From positions 1-13,216 of the forward strand of contig JBHIBR010000013.1 in assembly GCA_046759145.1 (NCBI GenBank): a stretch of 13,216 nt of DNA, in the 5' to 3' direction. The notes below the pieces were generated by a model. The model searched no databases. It worked only from the letters and a program-made list of their open reading frames with translations, and had not been told where the DNA came from. Numbering within the stretch: the first letter of the stretch is position 1; every line of letters starts with the position of its first letter. Both the position numbers and the translations under genes were made by a program. Positions 6,814-13,007 of this stretch are shown here, piece after piece. This DNA is from JBHIBR01 sp046759145 [NCBI: Nitrospinota bacterium] (GTDB lineage Bacteria > UBA8248).

Positions 6814-6842
6814 CTTATACCCCCTTCCGAGCCCGCCGTCAA
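6814..6842 (-). promoter_or_regulatory. Predicted sigma70 promoter of leuA
   Basis: Minus-strand -35 TTGACG (6837-6842) and -10 TATAAG (6814-6819) with a 17-bp spacer, each 5/6 to consensus; the strongest promoter match in the window. It begins about 50 bp past the SDR stop codon, so leuA has its own start even if the SDR transcript reads through. The expected start is near 6807. Confidence 0.65.
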
Positions 6843-6893
6843 CCACCCGCTTGGCGGATACAGCGGCGCGGCAAGCTCCCCCCAGGGGCCCCC

Positions 6894-7658
6894 TCAGCCC
6901 GCGCTCTGGCCCCCGTCCACGGCGAGTACGGCTCCTGTCATGAAGTCGCTCGCCGAAGAGGCCAGGAAGACCACAGCCCCCTGGAGCTCTTCCGGCCTCC
7001 CCGCTCTTCGGAGGGGAATCTGGCGCTGGATGAGTCGGCGTCCCGCCTCACTCTCGAGGAAGGGGCGGTTCAATTCCGTCAAGAAATAGCCGGGGCAGAG
7101 GGCGTTCACCTGCACGCTGTAGCGCGCCCACTCAAGGGCCAGCGAGCGGGTGAGCTGAATGAGCCCCCCTTTGCTCGCGCTATAGGCCGTGAGGGAGGGC
7201 ATCCCTATGAGGCCCACCACCGAGGCAATGTTGATGACCTTTCCCTGCCCCCGCCCCACCATGTGCGGGCCAACCGCCCGGCACATGAGGAAAGCCCCCC
7301 GCAGGTTGGTGGCCATTACCCGGTCCCACTCCTCGGGGCTCTGCTCGACCAGGAAGGCGTCGGCGGCGACGCCCGCATTATTCACCAGGATGTCCAGATG
7401 GCCCTGCCAGTCCACGGCCCCCGAGACGCAGGCATCGGCCTCCTCGGGTTTCGCGACGTCAAGCGGAAGGGCCAGCGCGTGCCGGCCCAAGGCCTCCACC
7501 TCGGCTTTCGCTCCCTGGAGGCGAGCGAGGGTGCGGCTCGCCAATATCAAGTCGGCCCCCGCCCCGGCGAGGCCGAGGGCCATCGCCTTGCCGAGGCCGG
7601 TCCCGCCCCCCGTCACCAGGGCCACCTTCCCCGAGAGGTCAAAAATCGGAAGGGCCAT
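6894..7658 (-). CDS. SDR family NAD(P)-dependent oxidoreductase
   Basis: 254-residue classical short-chain dehydrogenase/reductase. The Rossmann motif is TGGGTGLG (16-23), NNAG is at 93-96, and the catalytic tetrad is Asn118, Ser146, Tyr159 and Lys163 in YSASK. The C-terminal AVDGGQ is typical. Ser41-Arg42 after the second beta strand suggests a preference for NADP(H). Overall it resembles the gluconate 5-dehydrogenase and 3-oxoacyl reductase group, but the substrate cannot be read from sequence. The frame opens 10 codons earlier at 7688; the ATG at 7658 is preferred because GGAGGGGG lies 7 nt upstream and the protein then starts just before the Rossmann strand. It sits between rsmD and leuA on the same strand, 224 bp after rsmD, so it is probably transcribed separately. 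Confidence 0.92.
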   Translation of the reverse strand: MALPIFDLSGKVALVTGGGTGLGKAMALGLAGAGADLILASRTLARLQGAKAEVEALGRHALALPLDVAKPEEADACVSGAVDWQGHLDILVNNAGVAADAFLVEQSPEEWDRVMATNLRGAFLMCRAVGPHMVGRGQGKVINIASVVGLIGMPSLTAYSASKGGLIQLTRSLALEWARYSVQVNALCPGYFLTELNRPFLESEAGRRLIQRQIPLRRAGRPEELQGAVVFLASSASDFMTGAVLAVDGGQSAG

Positions 7659-7882
7659 GGAAATCCCCCCTCCAAGCCTCGGGCCCAATGCGATAAGGGC
7701 TTATGGCCCAAACGGGCCGGGCCTCGCAAGGCGTGAAAAACCTGTGGAAAAACTTCAGACCCTCTGATGAGGATATCCTGCCCAAGAAGGGCTTGAAAAC
7801 GTGCCCTCGGAATTTTAAAGAATTTACTTTCAACTTGTTACGAGAAACCAAGGCGCCGTGAACCTCCTGGGACAGCGGATGT
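7659..7882. other. Gap upstream of the SDR gene with inverted repeats
   Basis: An AT-richer stretch (about 7740-7880) with no convincing gene. Close to the SDR gene are ATAAG-GG-CTTAT (7693-7704) and GGCCC-AAAC-GGGCC (7705-7718), which abut each other and could be operator sites. A DnaA-box-like TTTTCCACA (8/9) lies on the minus strand at 7743-7751. I could not find a convincing -35/-10 pair for the SDR gene. Confidence 0.3.
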
Positions 7883-8497
7883 CTATTTGTTTTCAACAAA
7901 TTCCGGGGCATCCCCCGTCCCAGGGCCCCCAACTGAAGCCCTTCTCGCCGCGATCTCATAAAACGAAAGCGCCGCTTCCCCCTGGCGCGAGAGGCGAAAG
8001 CGGCGGAGTCTCCCCGCACTATGGGGGGTATCTTCTCTTCCCCAGTGCTCCGCAACCACCCACGCCCCCCTTTTCAACAACTCGCCAGCACCCAGGAGTC
8101 CGAGGCTTCGCCCGAGGAGGCCGGTCCGATAGGGAGGGTCGAGGAACACCAGGTCGAATCGCTCCCCCTTTCGGGCCAGGGAGCGGAGAGCACCACGAAC
8201 GTCCGCCCGCAGAAGCCGCCCCCTCGCCCCGAAGCCGCAGTGCACCAGGTTCTCTCCTAGGAGTCGGAAGGCCACCGGGTCCTTCTCGATGAAGAGCACC
8301 TCAGCGGCCCCCCGGCTCAGTGCCTCCAGACCCAGCGCTCCGGTCCCGGCAAAGAGGTCCAGCACACGGGCCCCCTCCACCCGCAAGCCCAGGATGTCGA
8401 AAAGCGCCTCCCGGACCCGCTCCGCCGTGGGGCGCGTGGATTGGCCACGCAGCGCCCGGAGCTTCCTCCCCTTGGCCGTGCCCGCGACGATGCGCAT
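7883..8497 (-). CDS. rsmD: 16S rRNA (guanine(966)-N(2))-methyltransferase RsmD
   Basis: About 204-residue SAM-dependent methyltransferase that methylates N2 of G966 in 16S rRNA during 30S assembly. The family start MRIVAGTAKGRKLRAL is present, followed by RPTAERVREALFDIL (about 20-34), SAM-binding VLDLFAGTGALGLEALSRG (about 42-60) and the catalytic DPPY in LVFLDPPY (about 117-120). I set the start at the ATG before RIVAG. An in-frame GTG seven codons earlier (8518) overlaps the upstream pfkB stop as GTGA and may be the true, translationally coupled start, since the ATG has only a distant GAGG as ribosome site. The C-terminal ~25 residues beyond the fold are not conserved as far as I can tell. 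The usual neighbour coaD is absent; instead the gene follows a sugar kinase. Confidence 0.95.
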   Translation of the reverse strand: MRIVAGTAKGRKLRALRGQSTRPTAERVREALFDILGLRVEGARVLDLFAGTGALGLEALSRGAAEVLFIEKDPVAFRLLGENLVHCGFGARGRLLRADVRGALRSLARKGERFDLVFLDPPYRTGLLGRSLGLLGAGELLKRGAWVVAEHWGREDTPHSAGRLRRFRLSRQGEAALSFYEIAARRASVGGPGTGDAPEFVENK

Positions 8498-8514
8498 CAG
8501 GGAAAGACCGGGCC

Positions 8515-9426
8515 TCACTCCAGGGGCTCGAAATGGACGAGTCGGGTGAACTCCCGGTAGCGGGCCTCCACCTCGGCGTAGCGGAGAGTCCGAAGCCGCT
8601 CCAGGCTGAACGCCTCCACCGCGAAGGAAGCCATCACGCTCCCGAAGACGATGGCCCTTCGGATCCCCGCGGGAGTGAGGTCCTCACTGGCCGCCAGGTA
8701 GCCCATGAATCCGCCCGCAAAGCTATCGCCCGCACCCGTGGGGTCGAAGACATCGTCGAGAGGGTAAGCGGGGGCGGCGAAAATGCCCTCGGGCGAAAAA
8801 TACAGGGCACCATACTCCCCCCGCTTCACCACCAGCGACTGCGGCCCCCACGTGAGCACCTTTCGAGCCGCCCGCACCACGTTCGCCTCCTCCGCCAGTT
8901 GGCGGGTCTCCGACTCGTTGATGATGAGGGTGTGGATGTTCCGCACAACGCTCCGCAGGGCCTCCCCCTTGCCGGCGATCCAGAAGTTCATCGTGTCGAG
9001 GGCGACGAGCCGCGGGCTTTCCACCTGGTCCAGGACGGCCTGCTGGAGCTCGGGGTCGATGTTGGCCAGGAAGACGTAGCGAGTGGAGCGGTAGGCCAGG
9101 GGGAGCTTGGGCCCGAAGCGCTCGAAGACGTTGAGCTGGGTCTCCAGGGTGCGGGGCTCGTTGAGGTCATAGCCATACTCGCCCCGCCAGCGGAAGGTGG
9201 CACCCTGCCCCCGCTCGATGCCCTCGAGATCCACCCCCCGGTCCCCGAGGAAGCGGAGGTGCTCCTCGGGAAAATCCTCCCCCACCACAGCGACCAGCCT
9301 CACTCTGGTGAAGAAACTGGCTGAGGCGGAGAAGTAGACGGCGCTCCCTCCCAGCACCTCCTCCGCGCTCCCGAAGGGGGTCTTGACCGAGTCCAGAGCA
9401 GCCGAACCCACAACCAGCAGGCTCAA
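8515..9426 (-). CDS. PfkB family carbohydrate kinase
   Basis: 303-residue ribokinase-fold kinase that phosphorylates a sugar or nucleoside with ATP. The N-terminal strand LLVVGSAALDSV is followed by the early GGSAVYFSASASFF segment (about 25-40) and the second PfkB signature DPTGAGDSFAGGFMGY, whose catalytic base is Asp234. NESE near position 171 matches the Mg/phosphate-contacting NxxE motif. The substrate cannot be assigned. The start is a TTG: no in-frame ATG or GTG precedes it, AGGGGG lies about 6 nt upstream, and the protein begins at the first core strand. The stop overlaps the alternative rsmD start as GTGA, so the two are probably one operon. It is divergent from the E1 operon; no minus-strand promoter stood out. 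Confidence 0.93.
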   Translation of the reverse strand: MSLLVVGSAALDSVKTPFGSAEEVLGGSAVYFSASASFFTRVRLVAVVGEDFPEEHLRFLGDRGVDLEGIERGQGATFRWRGEYGYDLNEPRTLETQLNVFERFGPKLPLAYRSTRYVFLANIDPELQQAVLDQVESPRLVALDTMNFWIAGKGEALRSVVRNIHTLIINESETRQLAEEANVVRAARKVLTWGPQSLVVKRGEYGALYFSPEGIFAAPAYPLDDVFDPTGAGDSFAGGFMGYLAASEDLTPAGIRRAIVFGSVMASFAVEAFSLERLRTLRYAEVEARYREFTRLVHFEPLE

Positions 9427-9476
9427 CGGAACCCCCTATTTGGCAGAGGGCCGTCCACAACCGGTTTTCGCGCATC

Positions 9477-9506
9477 CTGGCATTTTGGCCCGTAAAAGGC
9501 TATACT
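9477..9506 (+). promoter_or_regulatory. Predicted promoter of the 2-oxoacid dehydrogenase operon
   Basis: -10 TATACT (9501-9506, 5/6) with a weaker -35 CTGGCA (9477-9482, 4/6) at an 18-bp spacing. Transcription from about 9513 leaves a 135-nt leader before the first E1-alpha gene. The palindrome AACCGGTT (9459-9466) lies just upstream. Confidence 0.45.
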
Positions 9507-9512
9507 TTTTAG

Positions 9513-9647
9513 GAAGAGGCCCGCATCCGCCCCGGGCGGCTCGACCGGGCGCCAGAGGACACTGGGTATCACGGGATGGGTTTTCGGAATCCTCGGCGCC
9601 CGGAGGGCGTTGATCTCAAAGGCCGCCCGTTGTGCGGAGGTGGAGCC
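9513..9647 (+). promoter_or_regulatory. Structured leader of the E1 operon
   Basis: 9545-9559 pairs with 9590-9603: nine bp (CCGGGCGCC with GGCGCCCGG), a bulged A at 9554, then five more bp (GAGGA with TCCTC), closing a 30-nt loop. A second small stem, GGGCG (9605-9609) with CGCCC (9624-9628), follows at once and ends 7 nt before the ribosome site GGAGG (9636-9640). No T-run follows. I find no thiamine-pyrophosphate riboswitch signature such as CTGAGA, and do not recognise the element. Confidence 0.45.
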
Positions 9648-10757
9648 ATGGAGTCCTCGATAGTCACCCGCAGTCAGGAGTCCCTCACCGAAGAAGATCT
9701 CGCCCATCTCGATTTCTTTCAGGATCTTGCCGACCGCTTCGTCGAGGTCATTCCCCCCCATGCCCGCTGGCGGGATCGGGCAGAGCTGGAGGATGCCTTC
9801 GACCCCCAAACCCTCCGAGACCTTTATTACTACATGCTCCTCCACCGCCGCTTCGAGGAGCAAGTGGCCAGGGCGTTCCGCAACGGTCTCATCCCGGGGT
9901 CTGCTTTCTTCGGCCGAGGGCATGAGGCCGTCTCGGTGGGAAGCGCCTACGCCCTCGAACCCCGCGACATTCTGGCCCCTTTGCACCGCAACGCGGGCGC
10001 CCACTTCGTCAAGGGCCACTCCCCCGCGCGCTTCCTGGCCAACTACCTCGGCCGGGTGGACGGACACACTCGCGGGCGGGACGGGAACGTCCACGTGGGC
10101 TGCCCGGAGCGGAACATCCTCCAAATGATCAGTCACTTGGGCACCATGGTGCCCATTGCGGTGGGGGCGGCCTGGGCTGCTAAGTACCGGGGGGAGGACG
10201 CGGTCGCCCTCACTTACATCGGGGATGGGGCTCTGAACGTGGGCGATGTGCAGGAGGGACTCACCTGCGCCGCTGTGCACAGGCTCCCCTTCATCCTGGT
10301 CGTGGACAACAACCAGTGGGCCTTCCGTACCCCTCTGGAGAGCCAACACGCCTGCCGCGTCCAGGCACTCCGGGCGATGGCCCTCGGGATCCCGGGCTAC
10401 ACCATCGATGGGACGGATGTGCTCCTTGTTTACACCCTCTGCCGCGAGGCGGTGGCACGGGCCCGGCGCGGCGAAGGGCCCACCCTGATCGAGGCGGTCT
10501 CCTTTCGCGCTTGCGGCCATTCCATCTACGACAAGTACGCCGACTATGTCCCGGCCGAGGCCATCGAGCGGTGGGCGACCAGAGACCCGGTGGACCGTTT
10601 CGAGCAGCACCTCCTCGAGCAACGCCACTGGAGCCCCGCACAGCTCGACGAGGTCAAGACGCTGGCGACCGCGGAGGTCGAAGAAGCCTACCGCCAGGCG
10701 CTGGCCTCGCCCCTCCCCGACCCGCAGGGGGTGACCCGGGACGTCTACGCCCCCTGA
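9648..10757 (+). CDS. 2-oxoacid dehydrogenase E1 component, alpha subunit (first copy)
   Basis: 369-residue alpha subunit of a thiamine-diphosphate decarboxylase of the pyruvate, branched-chain or acetoin dehydrogenase type; with the beta subunit it decarboxylates a 2-oxoacid and passes the acyl group to E2 lipoyl. The ThDP/Mg motif is GDG at 192-194 ending in Asn221-Asn222, and the active-site loop His is His291 in GHSIYD. HVGCPERN and the ISHLGTMVPIAVGAAWAAK stretch look most like the branched-chain type. Odd points against the second copy and usual E1-alpha: GDGALNVGDV in place of GDGGTSTGDF, and QALRAMALGIPGY where most have a GPGYG-like turn. An upstream in-frame ATG (9576) lies in the leader hairpin loop; the ATG at 9648, with GGAGG 7 nt before it, is chosen. 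Substrate unknown. Confidence 0.93.
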   Translation: MESSIVTRSQESLTEEDLAHLDFFQDLADRFVEVIPPHARWRDRAELEDAFDPQTLRDLYYYMLLHRRFEEQVARAFRNGLIPGSAFFGRGHEAVSVGSAYALEPRDILAPLHRNAGAHFVKGHSPARFLANYLGRVDGHTRGRDGNVHVGCPERNILQMISHLGTMVPIAVGAAWAAKYRGEDAVALTYIGDGALNVGDVQEGLTCAAVHRLPFILVVDNNQWAFRTPLESQHACRVQALRAMALGIPGYTIDGTDVLLVYTLCREAVARARRGEGPTLIEAVSFRACGHSIYDKYADYVPAEAIERWATRDPVDRFEQHLLEQRHWSPAQLDEVKTLATAEVEEAYRQALASPLPDPQGVTRDVYAP

Positions 10758-10850
10758 GCGGCGATTTGGCCGTGACACGGCCCCCCCTTTTCGAGTAAGG
10801 TATACGCGTCAGGATCCATTGCAAGCGAGCCTCGTCGAGGGGAGGGTGCC
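10758..10850 (+). other. Spacer between the two E1-alpha genes
   Basis: 93 bp with a near-perfect palindrome GGCCGTG-A-CACGGCC (10768-10782), realistically a 5-bp stem with a 5-nt loop, followed by CCCCCTTTT. It could act as a weak terminator or RNA-processing site between the paralogues. Further on are TATACG (10801-10806), without a good -35, and the short repeat CCTCG-T-CGAGG just before the ribosome site of the second copy. Confidence 0.35.
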
Positions 10851-11960
10851 ATGTCGAGCCGCCTGGCCGCCAATCTGGATTCTGTCACGCTCCAGGAGCT
10901 GGCCCAGCTCGACCTCTTCGAGGACCTCAAGGAGCGCTACCTCTACCTCGAGGGGCTCCAGGCCTGCTGGCAGCACAAGGATGTAGACGCGCTCAACCTG
11001 AGGGCGCAGGAGCACCTCCGCATCCACTATCTGCTGGTATTGAGCCGGGTCTTCGAGGAGACGATAGAGCGCGCCTTCCGGCGGGGCCTCGTCCCCGGGA
11101 CGGCCTTCTTCGGGCGGGGGAACGAGGCGACCTCCGTCGGAAGCGCCATCTGCCTGCGGGCGGACGACGTCCTCTCCCCCATGCACCGCAACTGCGGGGC
11201 GCACCTGGCCAAGGGGCACGAGCTGCGGCGGATTATGGCGCAGTACCTGGGCCGCGCGGATGGCCCCACCCGTGGCAGGGACGGCAACTGGCACCTGGGG
11301 AGTCCCAAGCACAACATCCTCCAGATGATCAGCCACATCGGCACCATGGTCCCCATCACGGCGGGAGCGGCCTGGGCCGCCAAGTACCGCGGCCAGGACA
11401 CGGTGGTGATGAGCTACATTGGAGACGGTGGGACGAGCACGGGGGACTTCCACGGGGGGATCAACTTCGCGGCCGTCCACAAGCTCCCCCTGGTCCTCAT
11501 CATCGAGAACAACCAGATCGCCTACAAGACGCCTCTGGCCGACCAGTTCGCATGCGAGGTGTTGGCGCTCAAGGGGCCCGGCTACGGCGTCCCCGCCTAC
11601 CTCATCGACGGGACGGACGTTCTCCTCGTCCAACAGGTCTGCCGCGCGGCCGTCGAGCGGGCGCGCCGCGGCGAGGGGCCTACGCTCATCGAGTCGGTGA
11701 CCATGCGGATCTCGGGCCACTCGGTCTACGACCGGTTCAGCGACTACCTGCCCATGGACCTCCACCAGAAGTGGGATAGGGAGCGGGACCCCATCGACCG
11801 CTATCAGCGCTACCTCCTCGACCGGGGCTTGGTGGGAGAGGGCGCCCTGGAGGAAAACCACCAGAGGGCGCGCGAGGAGTCGGAGGACGCCCTCGCCTTC
11901 GCCATGGCGAGTCCCCTGCCCGGCGCCGCCGAGGTGGTCGAGGACGTGTACGCCCTGTAA
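10851..11960 (+). CDS. 2-oxoacid dehydrogenase E1 component, alpha subunit (second copy)
   Basis: 369-residue paralogue of the preceding gene, alike over its whole length and about half identical by eye. GDG at 191-193 and Asn220-Asn221 form the ThDP/Mg motif; GDGGTSTGDFHGG is close to the usual GDGGTSTGDFHEG with Glu to Gly; GPGYGVPAYLIDG is the usual turn. His290 in GHSVYD is the active-site loop histidine. Both copies have GHSxYD where most E1-alpha have GHSTSDD at the phosphorylation loop, so they form a distinct subgroup. The start has GGGAGG about 6 nt upstream. It is only 17 bp from E1-beta, so this copy is the more likely standard partner of that subunit. Pyruvate, branched-chain or acetoin specificity cannot be told from sequence. 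Confidence 0.94.
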   Translation: MSSRLAANLDSVTLQELAQLDLFEDLKERYLYLEGLQACWQHKDVDALNLRAQEHLRIHYLLVLSRVFEETIERAFRRGLVPGTAFFGRGNEATSVGSAICLRADDVLSPMHRNCGAHLAKGHELRRIMAQYLGRADGPTRGRDGNWHLGSPKHNILQMISHIGTMVPITAGAAWAAKYRGQDTVVMSYIGDGGTSTGDFHGGINFAAVHKLPLVLIIENNQIAYKTPLADQFACEVLALKGPGYGVPAYLIDGTDVLLVQQVCRAAVERARRGEGPTLIESVTMRISGHSVYDRFSDYLPMDLHQKWDRERDPIDRYQRYLLDRGLVGEGALEENHQRAREESEDALAFAMASPLPGAAEVVEDVYAL

Positions 11961-11977
11961 TCCACGGGAGGCCGCTC

Positions 11978-12991
11978 ATGGCGACTGCCATACGAGAGCT
12001 CACCTACCGGGAGGCCGTCTCCGCGGCCCTGTGGGAGGAGATGGAGCGCGACCCGAACGTCTTCCTCATCGGCGAGGACATCGGCCTAGGGGGAGGGGCC
12101 TTCAACGTCACGAAGGGTTTCCAGAAACATTTCGGCAAGACGCGGGTGGTGGACGCGCCGCTGTGCGAGTCAGGCTTCACGGGGGTGGCGATCGGGGCCG
12201 CCTTGCGGGGGCTGCGCCCCGTGGTGGAGATGCAGTTTGCCGACTTCGTGACCGAGGCCTTCAAGATGATCGTGGACTACGCCTCCGGCAACCACTACCG
12301 GCAGATGGGCCCGGTCCCGATGGTCGTCCGCCTCCCGGCGGCGGCCCTGGCGAGCGCCGGCGCCTTCCACAGCCACAACCCGGAGAGCTGGTTCTTCCAC
12401 ACCCCCGGCCTCAAGATGGTCGCCCCGGCCACCCCTTACGACGCCAAGGGGCTGCTGGTGGCCGCCATTCGGGACAACAACCCGGTCCTCTACCTGGAGT
12501 ACAAGAAGCTCTACAACTACCCTCTCGCCGACCTCCCTCAGGCCCTCAAACCGCCCATCCCGGAGGAGGAGTACGTGGTGCCCATCGGGCAGGCCCGCTG
12601 CCTGCGGGAGGGGACCAACGCCACACTTCTCACCTTCGGGACGGGGGTGCTGCTCGCCTGGGAGGCGGCCCAGAGGCTCGAGGAGGAAGACGGGGCCTCC
12701 ATCGAGGTCATCGACCTGCGCTCCCTCCTCCCCTATGACAAAGGGGCCATCCTGGGGTCGGTGAAGAAGACCGGCCGCCTCCTCATCCTCCACGAGGCTC
12801 CCCGGACCGGAGGGGTGGGCGGGGAGTTCGCCGCCGTGGTGGCGGAGGAGGCCTTCGAGCACCTCGATGCGCCCATCCGCCGGGTGACCGCCCTCGACAC
12901 CCCCATTCCCTTCAGCCCCCCGCTCGAGAAGGCCTACCTCCCGAGCACCGAGAAGGTGGTGGAGGGCCTCAGGGCCCTGCTGGCCTATTAA
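11978..12991 (+). CDS. 2-oxoacid dehydrogenase E1 component, beta subunit
   Basis: 337-residue beta subunit; it binds the ThDP pyrimidine end and, with E1-alpha, forms the alpha2-beta2 decarboxylase. Visible: LTYREAVSAALWEEMERDPNV; GEDIGLGGGAFNVTKG (about 31-46), which holds the ThDP-activating region; FADFVTEAFKMIVDYAS (about 88-104); FHTPGLKMVAPATPYDAKGLL (about 139-159); and a C-terminal transketolase-like domain (about 205-330) with IEVIDLRSLLPYDK. Length is normal. The segment LPAAALASAGAFHSHNPES is unusual: most E1-beta have a glycine-rich loop ending in HSQSPE, whereas here the glycines are mostly alanine and Gln is His, which may reflect a different substrate pocket. GGGAGG lies about 6 nt before the ATG. 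It follows the second E1-alpha by 17 bp and precedes E2 by 16 bp. Confidence 0.95.
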   Translation: MATAIRELTYREAVSAALWEEMERDPNVFLIGEDIGLGGGAFNVTKGFQKHFGKTRVVDAPLCESGFTGVAIGAALRGLRPVVEMQFADFVTEAFKMIVDYASGNHYRQMGPVPMVVRLPAAALASAGAFHSHNPESWFFHTPGLKMVAPATPYDAKGLLVAAIRDNNPVLYLEYKKLYNYPLADLPQALKPPIPEEEYVVPIGQARCLREGTNATLLTFGTGVLLAWEAAQRLEEEDGASIEVIDLRSLLPYDKGAILGSVKKTGRLLILHEAPRTGGVGGEFAAVVAEEAFEHLDAPIRRVTALDTPIPFSPPLEKAYLPSTEKVVEGLRALLAY

Positions 12992-13005
12992 GGGGAAGCA
13001 TCCCC
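12992..13005 (+). promoter_or_regulatory. Hairpin over the E2 ribosome binding site
   Basis: GGGGA (12992-12996) can pair with TCCCC (13001-13005) around loop AGCA, starting one base after the E1-beta stop codon. It would cover the AGGGGA ribosome site of the E2 gene until a ribosome finishing E1-beta opens it, which suggests translational coupling. The stem is only 5 bp. Confidence 0.35.
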
Positions 13006-13007
13006 CC

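Noticed and set aside
4803-7736. 977-codon open frame on the plus strand
   Set aside because: It lies antisense to leuA and the SDR gene, both certain by motif. The protein is low in recognisable motifs and arises from high GC content.
7639-8055. 138-codon minus-strand frame across the rsmD 3' end and the gap before the SDR gene
   Set aside because: It overlaps conserved parts of rsmD and the SDR start in another frame, and shows no family motif.
9576-9647. 24-codon N-terminal extension of the first E1-alpha
   Set aside because: Its ATG sits in the loop of the leader hairpin without a ribosome site, while 9648 has GGAGG at good spacing and gives the same length as the second copy.
9513-9647. 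Thiamine-pyrophosphate riboswitch before the E1 operon
   Set aside because: Considered because E1 uses the cofactor, but the conserved CTGAGA and the matching second-arm sequence are missing.
9423-10778. 451-codon open frame on the minus strand, and a similar one at 10809-11861
   Set aside because: Both are mirror frames of the two E1-alpha genes; their resemblance to each other only reflects the duplication on the other strand.
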